Positions 11,341 through 20,900 of a DNA stretch of 64,000 nt are shown in pieces. Source of the stretch: Lolium rigidum (Eukaryota > Streptophyta > Magnoliopsida > Poales > Poaceae). Location of the stretch: positions 346,037,617-346,101,616 of the forward strand of contig NC_061513.1 of the NCBI RefSeq assembly GCF_022539505.1, given 5' to 3'. A program made the position numbers and the translations under genes. Position 1 is the stretch's first letter. Each line of letters begins with the position of its first letter. A model generated the notes under the pieces. The model searched no databases and was not told the origin of the DNA. It saw only the letters and a list, made by a program, of their open reading frames with translations.

Positions 11341-11647
11341 TATTGATCTCCTTTTTTAAATATAGATGATACGCCTGCGGGACACTCTCATAACGGAGGA
11401 TCAAATACGAGCAATTCAAGAGGAAATCGCGGGATTCTTTCTTACCGAGGTCATTACCCCAGGTGGAGAGCACTATGCGAAGGTCATAGATATGGAGCAA
11501 CTCCGTAGAGGCTAATAGATTTAGTAAAGAGATCCGACTAGCTTTATATTGTAAATATGCATGCATTACGTGTACTGTTGACGATGTCTATATATATTCA
11601 CGACGATATTTTGTGGTTTCTTGAATGATATATATGCATTGCTGAAA

Positions 11648-11757
11648 CTCGACGCGGCAGAAAACGCCTCGTTTCTCTGCCGCGGCAGAAACGCTGCTAC
11701 AGCCTAAACTCCGTGCCGCGGCAGAAATAGCAATTCTCTCGCCGCGGCAGAGAACCA
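11648..11757 (+). repeat. GCCGCGGCAGA direct/inverted repeats near the CACTA 3' end
   Basis: The core GCGGCAGA occurs about five times within 110 bases, partly as the palindromic CTGCCGCGGCAG. It lies between the end of ORF2 and the TTTAGTCCCGG-type repeats and is probably another subterminal motif. Confidence 0.7.
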
Positions 11758-11963
11758 CAGGCCCGGTTCGTACCACGAACCGGGACCAAAGGCCATCCAC
11801 CGCGAGCTCCCTGGCCGCACCACGTGGCGCCGTCTTTAGGCCCGGTGCAACTTTGAACCGGGACTAAAAGAGGACCCTTTAGTCCCGCCTAATTGGTCCC
11901 GGTTTGGAAATCGGGACTGAAGACCCAAATGGACCGGGCCTATAGCCCCGTTTTCCACCAGTG
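11758..11963 (+). other. CACTA 3' subterminal region and terminal inverted repeat
   Basis: It contains CCCGGTTCGTACCACGAACC, GAACCGGGACTAAAAG, CCTTTAGTCCC and GGTCCCGGTTTGG. It then ends CCCCGTTTTCCACCAGTG at 11963. Read inward the end is CACTGGTGGAAAACGGGG, a typical grass CACTA terminus. TAA at 11964-11966 is the putative 3-bp target duplication. Confidence 0.85.
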
Positions 11964-12494
11964 TAACAAGTATTTTTTTTTTTTTTTGCCAGAATTAGGT
12001 CATCCATATCAACATAATAATGTATATGTTTTCTAGCTAGCATCGATCAACGGCTACTAGTAACTAGGACACGAACAAGATCCAATTATGGGACAGCGAC
12101 CGTGCATGGAAGCATGCATGCACTCTGATATCCCTGCCTGGCCTACATGTTGTACTAGTTCCACGCACACACGTCACACTGTTCCCGTCGCTTGTCCAAG
12201 AAGTAACTCGCTCGATCACCTTTTGGTAATTTGCACTGACGTCTCTGGTCCTACCATTCTTTTGTCATCCGGAGTATCTTATAAGAAGATATAGCTGCAA
12301 AAGGTATTCGTGTAGCTGTACATAATTTTCAGCTAGTAACAGGAAATGTACAAAATCTGCATACATTTGTATATTATATGCTTATATATGTTTCAACTTT
12401 ACACTACGAGCGATTTCTTGCGTCCATGTGTACAAAATTTTGGCGTGACTACACCTCTCTCGGAAACTGGTGAATACACCACGACTTATTACAG
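11964..12494. other. low-copy flanking DNA, no gene seen
   Basis: AT-rich sequence with a T-run at 11972-11986 and no ORF worth calling. It is the right flank of the CACTA insertion and leads into the LINE fragment. Confidence 0.5.
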
Positions 12495-13118
12495 TGCGTA
12501 ATTTTTTGGCGCCACCCTCACAAGGATGAGCAAGTTAGTTTGGAAGTTTTGGGCGCCCCCAAAGATCAAATTCTTCGCATGGTTGGCCATCTGAAATAGG
12601 CTATGGCCAGCGGACCGTCTTAGGAAAAGAGGAAGAAATAATTATGGTCTTTGTACGCTTTGTAAACAAACTCAGGAGACGACGGCGCACATATTCTCTC
12701 ATTCTCATTTCTCCAAAAGACTGGGAATGGTGAAGGAGTGGCTCGGTCTCTCTCCTATTCGAACTCAAGATTGAGCGACAGACTTCTCTATTAGACATTG
12801 GTGGACTATGATGTCATGCAAGCCGAATCCAAACCGAAAGGCTATGGCTTCCTTTACTATGCTTGTGAGTTGAACTATTTGGAAAGAGCGAAACGGAAGG
12901 ATCTTCAACAACGAAGCCGTGCCACCGACTATTGTTCTCAAGATCATTAAAAGTGAGGCTGAGGTTTGGGTCGCCGCGGGGACCAACCAGTTGAGTTTTG
13001 TAATGACAGGAGAGTAATCCGCATAGGTCTTTTTTAGTTCTTGTTTAAACTATTGTTATGACTCTTTTCCTTAATTAATGAACGGTGGCAAACCTTTGCC
13101 ACCTGATCATTAAATAAA
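12495..13118 (+). mobile_element. 5'-truncated LINE with zf-RVT end of ORF2
   Basis: Plus-strand codons give KLVWKFWAPPKIKFFAWLAI, then CTLCKQTQETTAHIFSHSHF, WTIWKERNGRIFNN and the C-terminal tail to a stop near 13015. This is the zinc-binding region found after reverse transcriptase in plant L1-type LINEs (CxxC...HxxxxH-like). In-frame stops follow WLAI and occur near 12773, so it is dead. The 3' part contains AACCTTTGCCACC and ends near ATTAAATAAAA. The left boundary is approximate. Confidence 0.85.
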
Positions 13119-13194
13119 ATTGGCATGACTGATGCATGTATCTTTGCTTAGTAAATTATACTAATTGCGGGCAGAGACTGGAGTTGTTGTTGTA

Positions 13195-13745
13195 GGAGCT
13201 CCAGTACGCGCGGCGCTGGGCTTCGGTTCGTGCAGGTCGTGTCGAAAATAGGGTTTCTGGACCAGGTAGGTGACAGTGAGCAGAAGCTCCGCGCCGCCAG
13301 CCTGTGGGAAGTGCCGCACCGCTGGCTCAACCTCTTCCTTCCGCGTCTCGCGTCCCTGACTTCGCCGGCGGCGTCTTCAACGACATCCTCCGCTAAGGTA
13401 TCACGGGTGCCTCCAACCCTGATCTCATCTACCCCATGAACCTGAACAGGTGGGACAGCGGTGTCCCCGGAGGACGAGGAGGTGATCTAAGCGGTCGTCG
13501 GTGCCAGCGTCGTCAGGAGGTGGGCAGCTGTTGAAGCGGCTGGACGAACAGAACGACGAGATCATGCGAATCTGCCAGGAGACCGAGATAGCGTGGTCGT
13601 ACTACCCCGGTCAATCTGGCTGTGACCTGTGAGAAGAAGACCTCCGGTCCAAACAAATGGGCCAGATTTGTCGAGAGGAAGCGAAGTATATATGAATCCC
13701 AAGGCGATCATGTCCCGTGGCCAGAGAATTTTCACATCCCCACTG
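13195..13745 (+). pseudogene. cytokinin oxidase/dehydrogenase (CKX) C-terminal pseudogene
   Basis: Translation gives VSKIGFLDQVGDSEQKLRAA followed by SLWEVPHRWLNLFLPR, matching the CKX signature FLDRV...LRxxGLWEVPHPWLNLFVPxSR. Later frames give FNDILR, DLIYPMNLNRWD (the IYPMNRxxWD motif), KRLDEQNDEIMRICQE, KWARFVERK and PKAIMSRGQRIF, in the correct order for the last CKX exons. Intact CKX is a FAD enzyme that degrades cytokinins. Here at least three frame changes (about 13360, 13480 and 13690) and the loss of everything upstream, including the FAD domain, make it a relic. The LINE fragment at 12495-13118 lies just upstream. The start near 13228 may be an old intron/exon junction (TTCGTGCAG). 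Confidence 0.85.
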
Positions 13746-14146
13746 CCACTGGCTTGATCGATGCGGACAACATATATAGCAAGTCACCATGCATGCAAGG
13801 GATTCACATGGATGTTCGTCATGATATGAACTGCGTGCATGGTCCTGACCGGAGAATCGATAGATACATGCATATCGTACACATGCATATATAAATGTGC
13901 AGGAAACGATGCAAGGGAAACGATTCACATTCAATTTGCGCCACACGTGCGGTGCGACGTAGTAGATTATTAGTAAAATGTTTAGTTATGGTGCAGCTAT
14001 TGCATGTTATGTAATTACTAGGTCATGCAATCATGGATTGGGTATGTGATAGTAGTACAAAAATGTGTAAATGTATTTGGTTTGAATGATTAATAAAGTA
14101 TATATATCCACTATAAGGGAGCAGCTTTGCGTACGAGCACTAGCTA
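13746..14146. other. possible 3' flank of the CKX relic
   Basis: AT-rich sequence with AATAAA at 14092-14097 and no ORF. It may be the old 3' untranslated region; nothing else is recognisable. Confidence 0.35.
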
Positions 14147-14348
14147 CTTCTTCCGTTCCATGTTTATTGTCGTTATTTCAGTTAAAATTTGAACTAATAC
14201 CACGATGATTGCGAAACAGAGATAATAGTTATCTGTCAGGATATTAAGCAATTTTTGAGTAAGTTCAATTATTGAGATCAACATGAAATAAACACTAGAT
14301 AACTTAACCAGATGTATTAGACTAAACACATCTAGCGGATGGAGCAAG
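14147..14348. mobile_element. degenerate Stowaway-like MITE
   Basis: A 202-bp AT-rich segment is flanked by TA on both sides (14145-14146 and 14349-14350). Its ends, CTTCTTCCGTTCC and (inward from the right) CTTGCTCCATCCG, resemble decayed CTCCCTCCGTTCC Stowaway termini. It has no coding capacity. Confidence 0.5.
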
Positions 14349-14350
14349 TA

Positions 14351-15488
14351 GCAGTGCAAGGAAGGAGAGGGAAAACACATACGTAAGGCCTAAGAAGGCC
14401 ATCACCGTGGCATCTCCATTGTTCATGTTTGATGGCGACGAGAATGTAAGTAGGCAAGGAAGATCTTGAATGGAGGCGAGCAGTCGCGCTGAGACGCTCC
14501 CCAAAAATCTTATCACCCATCTCTCGGTGCAGGATCTCAATGGGCAACGTTTCGGGAGGCCTTCTCTACCGCATGGCCGTGCACGCAGTTACCGGGATGA
14601 GGAAGACTTGAGAGCGGCGCTAGAAAAGGAACTATGGGCGAGAGAGACAGAGAAGAGTGGGCGGTCGTGTTGATTTGTTCCATCTCTCGGTGTAGCATGG
14701 GGAGGTACCTGGCCGACTGAACCAACACACGTCGGAGGAAGACTTTGGAAGATGGATACGCATCAAGCATGCATACGAGCATTGACATGCATATGCCTAG
14801 CTGGTGCACCGAGCAAAAAGAATAGTCTTCTACAAAACCAGTTTCAAACTCAAACAAAATGCGACGTGTGGGGGACGCAAGGCAGGTGGCGGAGGAGAGA
14901 AGGAAGAGGAGTGTGCATGAACTCTTTCTGTTCTGTCTTCTCACTCATTAATGGTAGTGGAAGAGCCCATCTTATAGACCGATCTAACTCTCTCTCAACT
15001 AACAATTGAGATAAAACTTATTACTCAAAGTTGTTAGCAAGCTGCCACTATAGATGGTCTTGAGATTATATGATTTGTAGGTTAAATAGGCGCTGCCAGC
15101 CCATACTAATCCAACACAATCTACACTCATGAAAGTAATACGCTCCATCTCGTGCACCATTTTAATCCAGTGCAAGGAAGGTTTCTGAGCCCTGACCACG
15201 CAGTAAGATGACATGGTACACGGACGTACGTGAGGTGACGCGCTCAAAACAAAGCTAGGAACTGTTCGTGCGATGCGACACGTACCCACAGCATTACATG
15301 CTGTACAGTCATCGCTGATCAGCTAGATCCGACCAGAGATCTCGAGAGTGTGCTGCCACTGAAAGCAACGTGAAAGTTTCCCAGTCAAGCTCAGAGAGTC
15401 GACGCGTTCAGACGGTAGCCGGACGGCCGGCTAGCTAACTAGCTAGGTGATGTTGATGCATGCAGTCCCCGGGGTCCTTTTTCCGTAC
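14351..15488. other. low-copy intergenic DNA, nothing recognised
   Basis: No recognisable protein, RNA or repeat family. Short ORFs on both strands show no domain or codon bias I can support. The Harbinger insertion at 15492 ends this stretch. Confidence 0.5.
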
Positions 15489-15968
15489 TTAGAGCATCTC
15501 CACTCGTGCCCCCGTCGAGGCACCCGGCGAGCGTTTTTTTCATCCGGACGGCGAAATTCGGCCCAGTCACGCCCCCGGTTCCTCGTTTTCGCCCGGATTT
15601 GGCCCTTCATCCATCCGGCGAGCCCACGCCACCCCGGCCCCCGGGGAGCGTTCGGGGACTCCGGACGAGTGAAAAGCGGGGAAGGGCCCGATCCGTCGGT
15701 GACTCGACGCACGAACCCCACCGCCACGTCGCTCAAAATCTCCCCCACCCCTCGTATCTCTCTCGCCGCCGGCACCACCCCGCCGGCTTGTTGCCCAGAT
15801 TCCGCCGCCCCTCCTTCCCTACCTGCCTATATTCCGCCGTCTTTCGACGACGGCCTATCTGGCTGCTCTTCCGCCGGCCTGTTTTCCGGCTTGCTTGCTC
15901 GTCGTCGCTCGCGGCTCGGGTTGCCTCGACCACGCCCGTCAGGTGTTCGTCCATTTGCCTCGCCGGCC

Positions 15969-17289
15969 ATGGACTCGGACGAAGAGGAGGAGCAGATGTT
16001 CGTCGAGCTTATGCAAGAAGAGATGGCAGCAGCCGCCCAAGACGACGAGCACATGATGATCCTTGGTTGCTTGGCAAGCATGTACGCCGGACCGGCAACT
16101 CGTCGACGTGGTGGGTCGGCACGAGGTCGCCGGAAGTGCAAGCCGAGACAGGCGAATGGAGGGCTACTGCATGTTGTACGCCGACTACTTCGCCGACAAT
16201 CCATTGCACGGTGAGAGTGTTTTCCAGCGTCGTTTCAGGATGAGCAGAAAGCTATTTCTGCAAATTGTGTATGCCATCCGCCACTTTGATCCCTACTTCA
16301 AATGCAAGGCGGATTGCACTGGTTTGGTTGGATTTTCGTCACTGCAGAAGTGCACAAGTGGCTATGAGGATGCCGGCGTATGGAGCTCCCGGTGATACTG
16401 CAGATGACTATCTTCGGATGGCGGAGTCCACCGCCCTTGATTGTTTCTACCGGTTCCGCAGGGCCGTCATAGCAGTGTTCGGGGACTATTACTTGAGATC
16501 ACCCACCGTCGAAGACACTCAGAGGATCCTTGCAACAAATGAAGCTAGGGGTTTTCCAGGGATGCTTGGAAGCATTGACTGCATGCATTGGCAATGGAAG
16601 AACTGTCCGTTTGCGTGGCAGGGAATGTACAAGGGTCACAAAAAAGGCTGCACTCGTGATACTTGAAGCAGTGGCTACCCATGATCTTTGGATTTGGCAC
16701 TCTTTCTTTGGTATGCCTGGATCCAACAATGACATCAACGTCCTAAACTGCTCCCCGGTCTTTTCCAAGCTTGTTGAGGGTCATGCTCCTCCGGTGAACT
16801 ATGTGATCAATGGTCGGCACTACAACAAAGGATACTACCTTGCAGACGGTATCTATCCAAAGTGGGCAACATTTGTGAAGACTATCTCCAACCCTGCCAC
16901 CCCCAAACTTTGCGAGTTTGTCAAGAAACAAGAAGCTTGCCGAAAAGACGTCGAGCGAGCATTTGGTGTCCTCCAGCAGAGATTTGCTGTCGTCCGGTTT
17001 CCCGCTATGACTTGGTCCAAAGATCAGATGTGGGAGGTGATGAACTGTTGTGTGTGCCTACACAATATGATTATTGAAGATGAGCGAAAGCATCCGGTTC
17101 CTCTGGCTGAGCAAGAAGCACCATATGAGAGAGAGGGTCCTCTTGCACAGCCGAATCACCAGGTGCCTCCATCATGGGCCGCCTATGCGCCAGGAGATTC
17201 GAGACTCTACAATGCACCAGCTGCTGCAAGATGATCTGGTGGAGCACATATGGAGGCTCCGAGGCAACGCCAACGCCGACGCCAACTAG
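15969..17289 (+). pseudogene. PIF/Harbinger transposase (DDE superfamily), frameshifted
   Basis: The start MDSDEEEEQMFVELMQEEMA at 15969 is followed by [72 protein letters not shown] and VERAFGVLQQRFAVVRFPA. The catalytic D, D and E are visible in SIDCMHW, SNNDINV and VERAFG. This is the plant HARBI1-like (Plant_tran/DDE_Tnp_4) family, a nuclear nuclease that excises and inserts the element. Frame changes near 16085-16150, 16365, 16650 and 17190 break it, so it is dead in this copy. No Myb-like second ORF is present. Confidence 0.93.
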
Positions 17290-17496
17290 TCTGTCTTAAT
17301 TTGTTTGAAAAATTGTGAAAATTGTGTGCTTCTTTTGTTTCAGCACTTGTTAAACATTGTACTGTTATCGCCGAATTTGTTTCAGCAATTTTCGTCCCCT
17401 TGTTTGCCGATCTTGTTAAATTTTATGTTGAATTTGTTTGAAATATGTCAAATGGTCGAGGTTGGGGGTTTCCTGCGGGGGGACGGCTGGAACTTT

Positions 17497-17566
17497 GGCG
17501 CTCCCCACGCCAAATCTTCATCCAATCCGGACGAAAATTTCACCGGATTTGGGCGTGGGGAGCGCC
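17497..17566. repeat. subterminal hairpin of the Harbinger element
   Basis: GGCGCTCCCCACGCCAAATC at 17497-17516 pairs with GATTTGGGCGTGGGGAGCGCC at 17546-17566, with one bulge. The loop is about 29 bases and contains ATCCGGACGAAAATTTCACC. The same structure recurs at 46191-46247. Confidence 0.85.
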
Positions 17567-17586
17567 AACGAGTGGGGATGCTCTTA

Positions 17587-17876
17587 CGTTGGACGCGCCT
17601 CCTCTCCTAGCTACAGTTGCACCGGCGGGACCTGCCGCCCGCCGAGCATGGCCATATTTTCCACGAAAGATCGCTGCCCCGTCTCCAGATCGCACGTACG
17701 GCATGTACAGTGCAGCTGTCTCACCGTTCAATAGCTAGCTGGATATGACACGATATGGCTGGCCCGGCAGCGAAAGTAACACATGCAAAGGCCGATCGAA
17801 CTCAATCCAGACACCGCGGCCCCCGCCCAGCAGCGGCAGATTAGCTAAGCTAGGCTCTGATCAAGTGATTGATTTT
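17587..17876. other. flanking DNA right of the Harbinger element, no gene seen
   Basis: Low-copy sequence continuous with the DNA left of 15489. No ORF or repeat is recognised. It ends at the T-run marking the LINE 3' end. Confidence 0.45.
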
Positions 17877-17983
17877 TTTGAGGAAATATCATTCGCCTAG
17901 CTTTATTTAAAATCAAACACGCTTACATGTTTATTAAAAGTGGAAAAATAAAACACAGGGATCATCATCCCAGTTACAAAAAA

Positions 17984-20900
17984 ATGATCTATAATTTTTT
18001 TATGCTTCATGCTTGTTTTACACCAATTTCTATATGTTTTGTTTACACTTTATGATCTTTATGATATTTTTGTGCACTTTCTGAAACTAACCTATTAACA
18101 AGATGTCATAGTGCCAGTCCTGTTTTCTGCTGTTTTTGTATTTCAGAAAAGTTGTACATGAAATATTCTCAGAATTGGACGAAACAAAAGCCAAACCTCC
18201 TATTTTTTCCAACACGAAGACGGAGTCCAAAGCAGAGACGAAGGAGAGCACCGAGGTGGCCACACCATGCTTAGGCGCAGGCCCACCTCTGGCCGCGCCT
18301 AGGTGTGGTGTGGGCCCCTCGGGCGCCCACCGACCTCGCCCTTCCGCCTATATATTGCCTTCGACGCGAAAACCCTAAAGACCAGAGTCATATTCCCCGA
18401 AAAGTTCCGCAGCTCCGCCACCATCGAAGACAAGTTTCCGGGTTCAGAAGTTTCTGTTCCGGCACCCTGCTGAGACGGGGATTGACCCCATGAGCCATCT
18501 GCATCGACTCCACCGCCTCCACTTCGACTCCATGATGGTTTGTGAGTAGTTCCCCCATGGACTACGGGTAGCAAGTTGGTACACTCTCTCCCATGTACTT
18601 CAATACAATGATCTCATGAGCTGCCTTATATGATTGAGATCCATATGATGTAATTGGTGTTGTGTTTGTTGGGATCCGATAAATTGTGGAATTATGATCA
18701 AATTGTTCATCATATTATCATACTATTATTTATTTAAGATCTTTCATGCTCTCCGGTATTTGTGGTTATCCTGATCAAGTAGTTTCCTGTATCTCCAAAA
18801 GGGATATTTATGCTAGATAGTGGGTTCAGTCTCCATTTAATCTGGGGGAGTAACAGCAACCTCTAAGGTTGTGGATGTGTTGTTGCCACTAGGGGTAGAA
18901 CAACACTGCTTTGTCCAAGGATAATTGTGTTGTTTACATTATGCACTTTACTTAATGCAATAATATTTTGCTTCCAACTTAATACTGAAAGGGGTGCAGA
19001 TGCTAACCTGAAGGTGGATTATTTAGGCACACTAGTAAGCGTGCACGTGCAATATGCACGTCTCGTAAAACAGCTAACACAATTTACTCATAACTCACTA
19101 ATACAATTTAATCAATATGTATCTCGATTTGTGAGTGTTTACCTTGTATCTTAAGTCTATCTGAAAAATAACAATTGCAAGCTAAACTTGCTCCTGCCCA
19201 ACAGTTAAAGCTACACCTTGAAATACACTTTTGTCGTAGTTAAGTAAATAATTTCCATTTGATTCTTCATTGAACTTTGTATCTTGAAAAATGCAACATT
19301 TCCTTCTTTAAGGAGGAGAAACCATGTCGCTCTGGTTGTACTTGAGAAGTCTATGTTATTAGAATGGATGGCAAAGTTTGTTCAAAAAAAGAATGGATGG
19401 CAAAGCTCTCATCCTTACATAAAAAATAACCCTTTCACAAGTAAAAAAAAAAGCATATGAGTACAATCCTAATCATCCTCTTCTACGGCAGGTGGTAATA
19501 TTGGCTTTTTTTAGTACATGCAATGGTAAACCAAGAAACTGTTGGAACGATAAACCAAAGATAGGCAACAAGTAGCGCTCAAAATTTGAACCAAATAGCA
19601 GAATTGTTTAAAAATCTGGAGCCCACAACTGACATTATACTTAAAATTATCAAACAAAAACCCATAGGAATGTGCGCAAAGCATGTGTTAACTGACATAG
19701 ATTCAATCGGAATACATTATAAAGCTCCCTAATATCAGCTACAAAAATATAAGTACATACATTTGATTTTTACCCCGATAAATCTAGCAGCTTCAAGATT
19801 TTGTACAGTAGTGTCTTCATATAGAATACAATTTGAACTCACATAGTTCATTAATTTGAACTCTATCGTAGTGTCTTCATATAGCTGCTGCAGCAACATA
19901 TGACCAACTTCCAATCTTTCTTGTATGTTTCTCCCAATACATTTCTTTCTTAGTCAAATTCAATTATCCAAAAATATGCCTGAAAAATTGCAGCAGGGAT
20001 CCAAAGATGTGGCAGGGCCTGTAGGATCACCAAATACTTTTTTTTATCACAAACCGCCGAACTATAGTTATTTTTAGTTCTTTGTGTCAGGCTGACAACC
20101 TGGAAAAATTCAGAAAAACCAAATCATCATCGTACATTGTATGCTGATTGACAAAATAAGTTTATCAGATATCATACATCCTGCAAAATTTTCCTTAATC
20201 ATATGATACCTGAAAGCATCATATGGAAGGGACTTATGAGGTTTAAATTTTTTCTAAATAATCATGGTGAATGTATAATGTAGAATTAGTAGACAAAGGC
20301 AAGAAATACAACCACTGCAAAAGCAAAACTAATGCAACTATGAAGAAAGAAAAACTTGCATAGACCTTAGAAGCTGGCGCAAAAAATACATCTCTTAGAA
20401 TAAACTCTTTGGTTCTCGAAACAAAAAATTATTTTATTTACAACCAGAACACTTGACGATACAATAGCAAAACGATGCACCAAGAAAATTATGTTCTATG
20501 TATGGTGTTTCACCTGAAATGGTATTCCAAGGGAAAACACAACACATGCTAGCACAACAACAGTTTCAATACTATCCAACACAATTTTATCTGTTGCAAT
20601 TTACTCGTATAACTAATAGTTTTTATCTGTTGCATTTTGAGTTTCATGACAATTTTGAAAATTTTGTAACCACAATTCTAGCAGAGCACACAAGATTGTA
20701 TGAAAACTTGCCTATGCTTATGGTGCTCAATTATCCGTAGGACACAAGATGGTCATGCACTGTCGGCTAAAACAGAAGTATCAAGATGTCTACCATATAA
20801 TATGTTCTCGAAAATTTAAAAATCCTTATAACATGTCTTTAAAAAGATCAGGAAGAATAGATCTATATCAATACTATCCAGAACATTCCTTTTAACAATC

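Larger units (their letters stand above)
6644..11515 (+). pseudogene. CACTA ORF2: plant transposase (Ptta/En/Spm-type) with C-terminal Ulp1-like peptidase region
   Basis: The ATG at 6644 starts MPRQPPRRGLTILEEMQQLG. The frame is cut at 6820 by an LTR remnant and resumes after an acceptor at about 8040. The 8041-8778 exon has the En/Spm block SETNKANAALKLYHQ, then GGYKANRPKW. An extra base near 8761 shifts the frame before YKKAHLKFPIEALEQ. A proline-rich linker spans 9520-9700. The end is split over exons (about 10459-10633, 10713-10814, 10918-10987, 11093-11183, 11366-11515) with consensus splice sites. It carries HFILLIIDL, VVNVMDS and QEPGNNLCGYYVCTFIRDM, matching His, Asp, Gln and Cys of C48/Ulp1-type peptidases. 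A TGA replaces a tryptophan codon near 10922, and other frameshifts lie near 9320 and 9945. It is therefore inactive. Roles inferred from the family are DNA binding and protease-like functions in transposition. Confidence 0.85.
2378..11963 (+). mobile_element. CACTA (En/Spm) transposon, 3' part of an autonomous-type element
   Basis: The order is a TNP2 transposase pseudogene, a tandem repeat block, TTTAGTCCCGGTT repeats, a second ORF with plant transposase and Ulp1-like regions, and 3' subterminal repeats. It ends at the terminus GTTTTCCACCAGTG at 11963, which is CACTGGTGGAAAAC read inward. The base triplet after the end is TAA, the expected 3-bp target site. The 5' end lies left of the window beyond element A. 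Both ORFs have the same polarity, as in En/Spm-type elements. The subterminal-type repeats at 5.2-5.8 kb in the middle leave open that two CACTA elements are joined here. Confidence 0.8.
15492..17583 (+). mobile_element. PIF/Harbinger DNA transposon with TIRs and TTA target duplication
   Basis: The element is 2092 bp. The left end is GAGCATCTCCACTCG and the right end, read inward, is GAGCATCCCCACTCG. TTA flanks both sides (15489-15491 and 17584-17586), the usual 3-bp target of PIF/Harbinger elements. It carries one DDE transposase pseudogene. A strong hairpin lies at 17497-17566 near the right end. Both the GC-rich segment after the left TIR and the right end are shared with the element at 42432-46270. 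Confidence 0.93.

Noticed and set aside
11588..11800. Minus-strand ORF over the CACTA 3' region
   Set aside because: It covers the GCCGCGGCAGA and CCCGGTT repeats; no coding evidence.
14537..14944. Minus-strand ORF of 135 codons between the MITE and the Harbinger element
   Set aside because: No recognisable motif and no codon or splice support. I leave the region unassigned.
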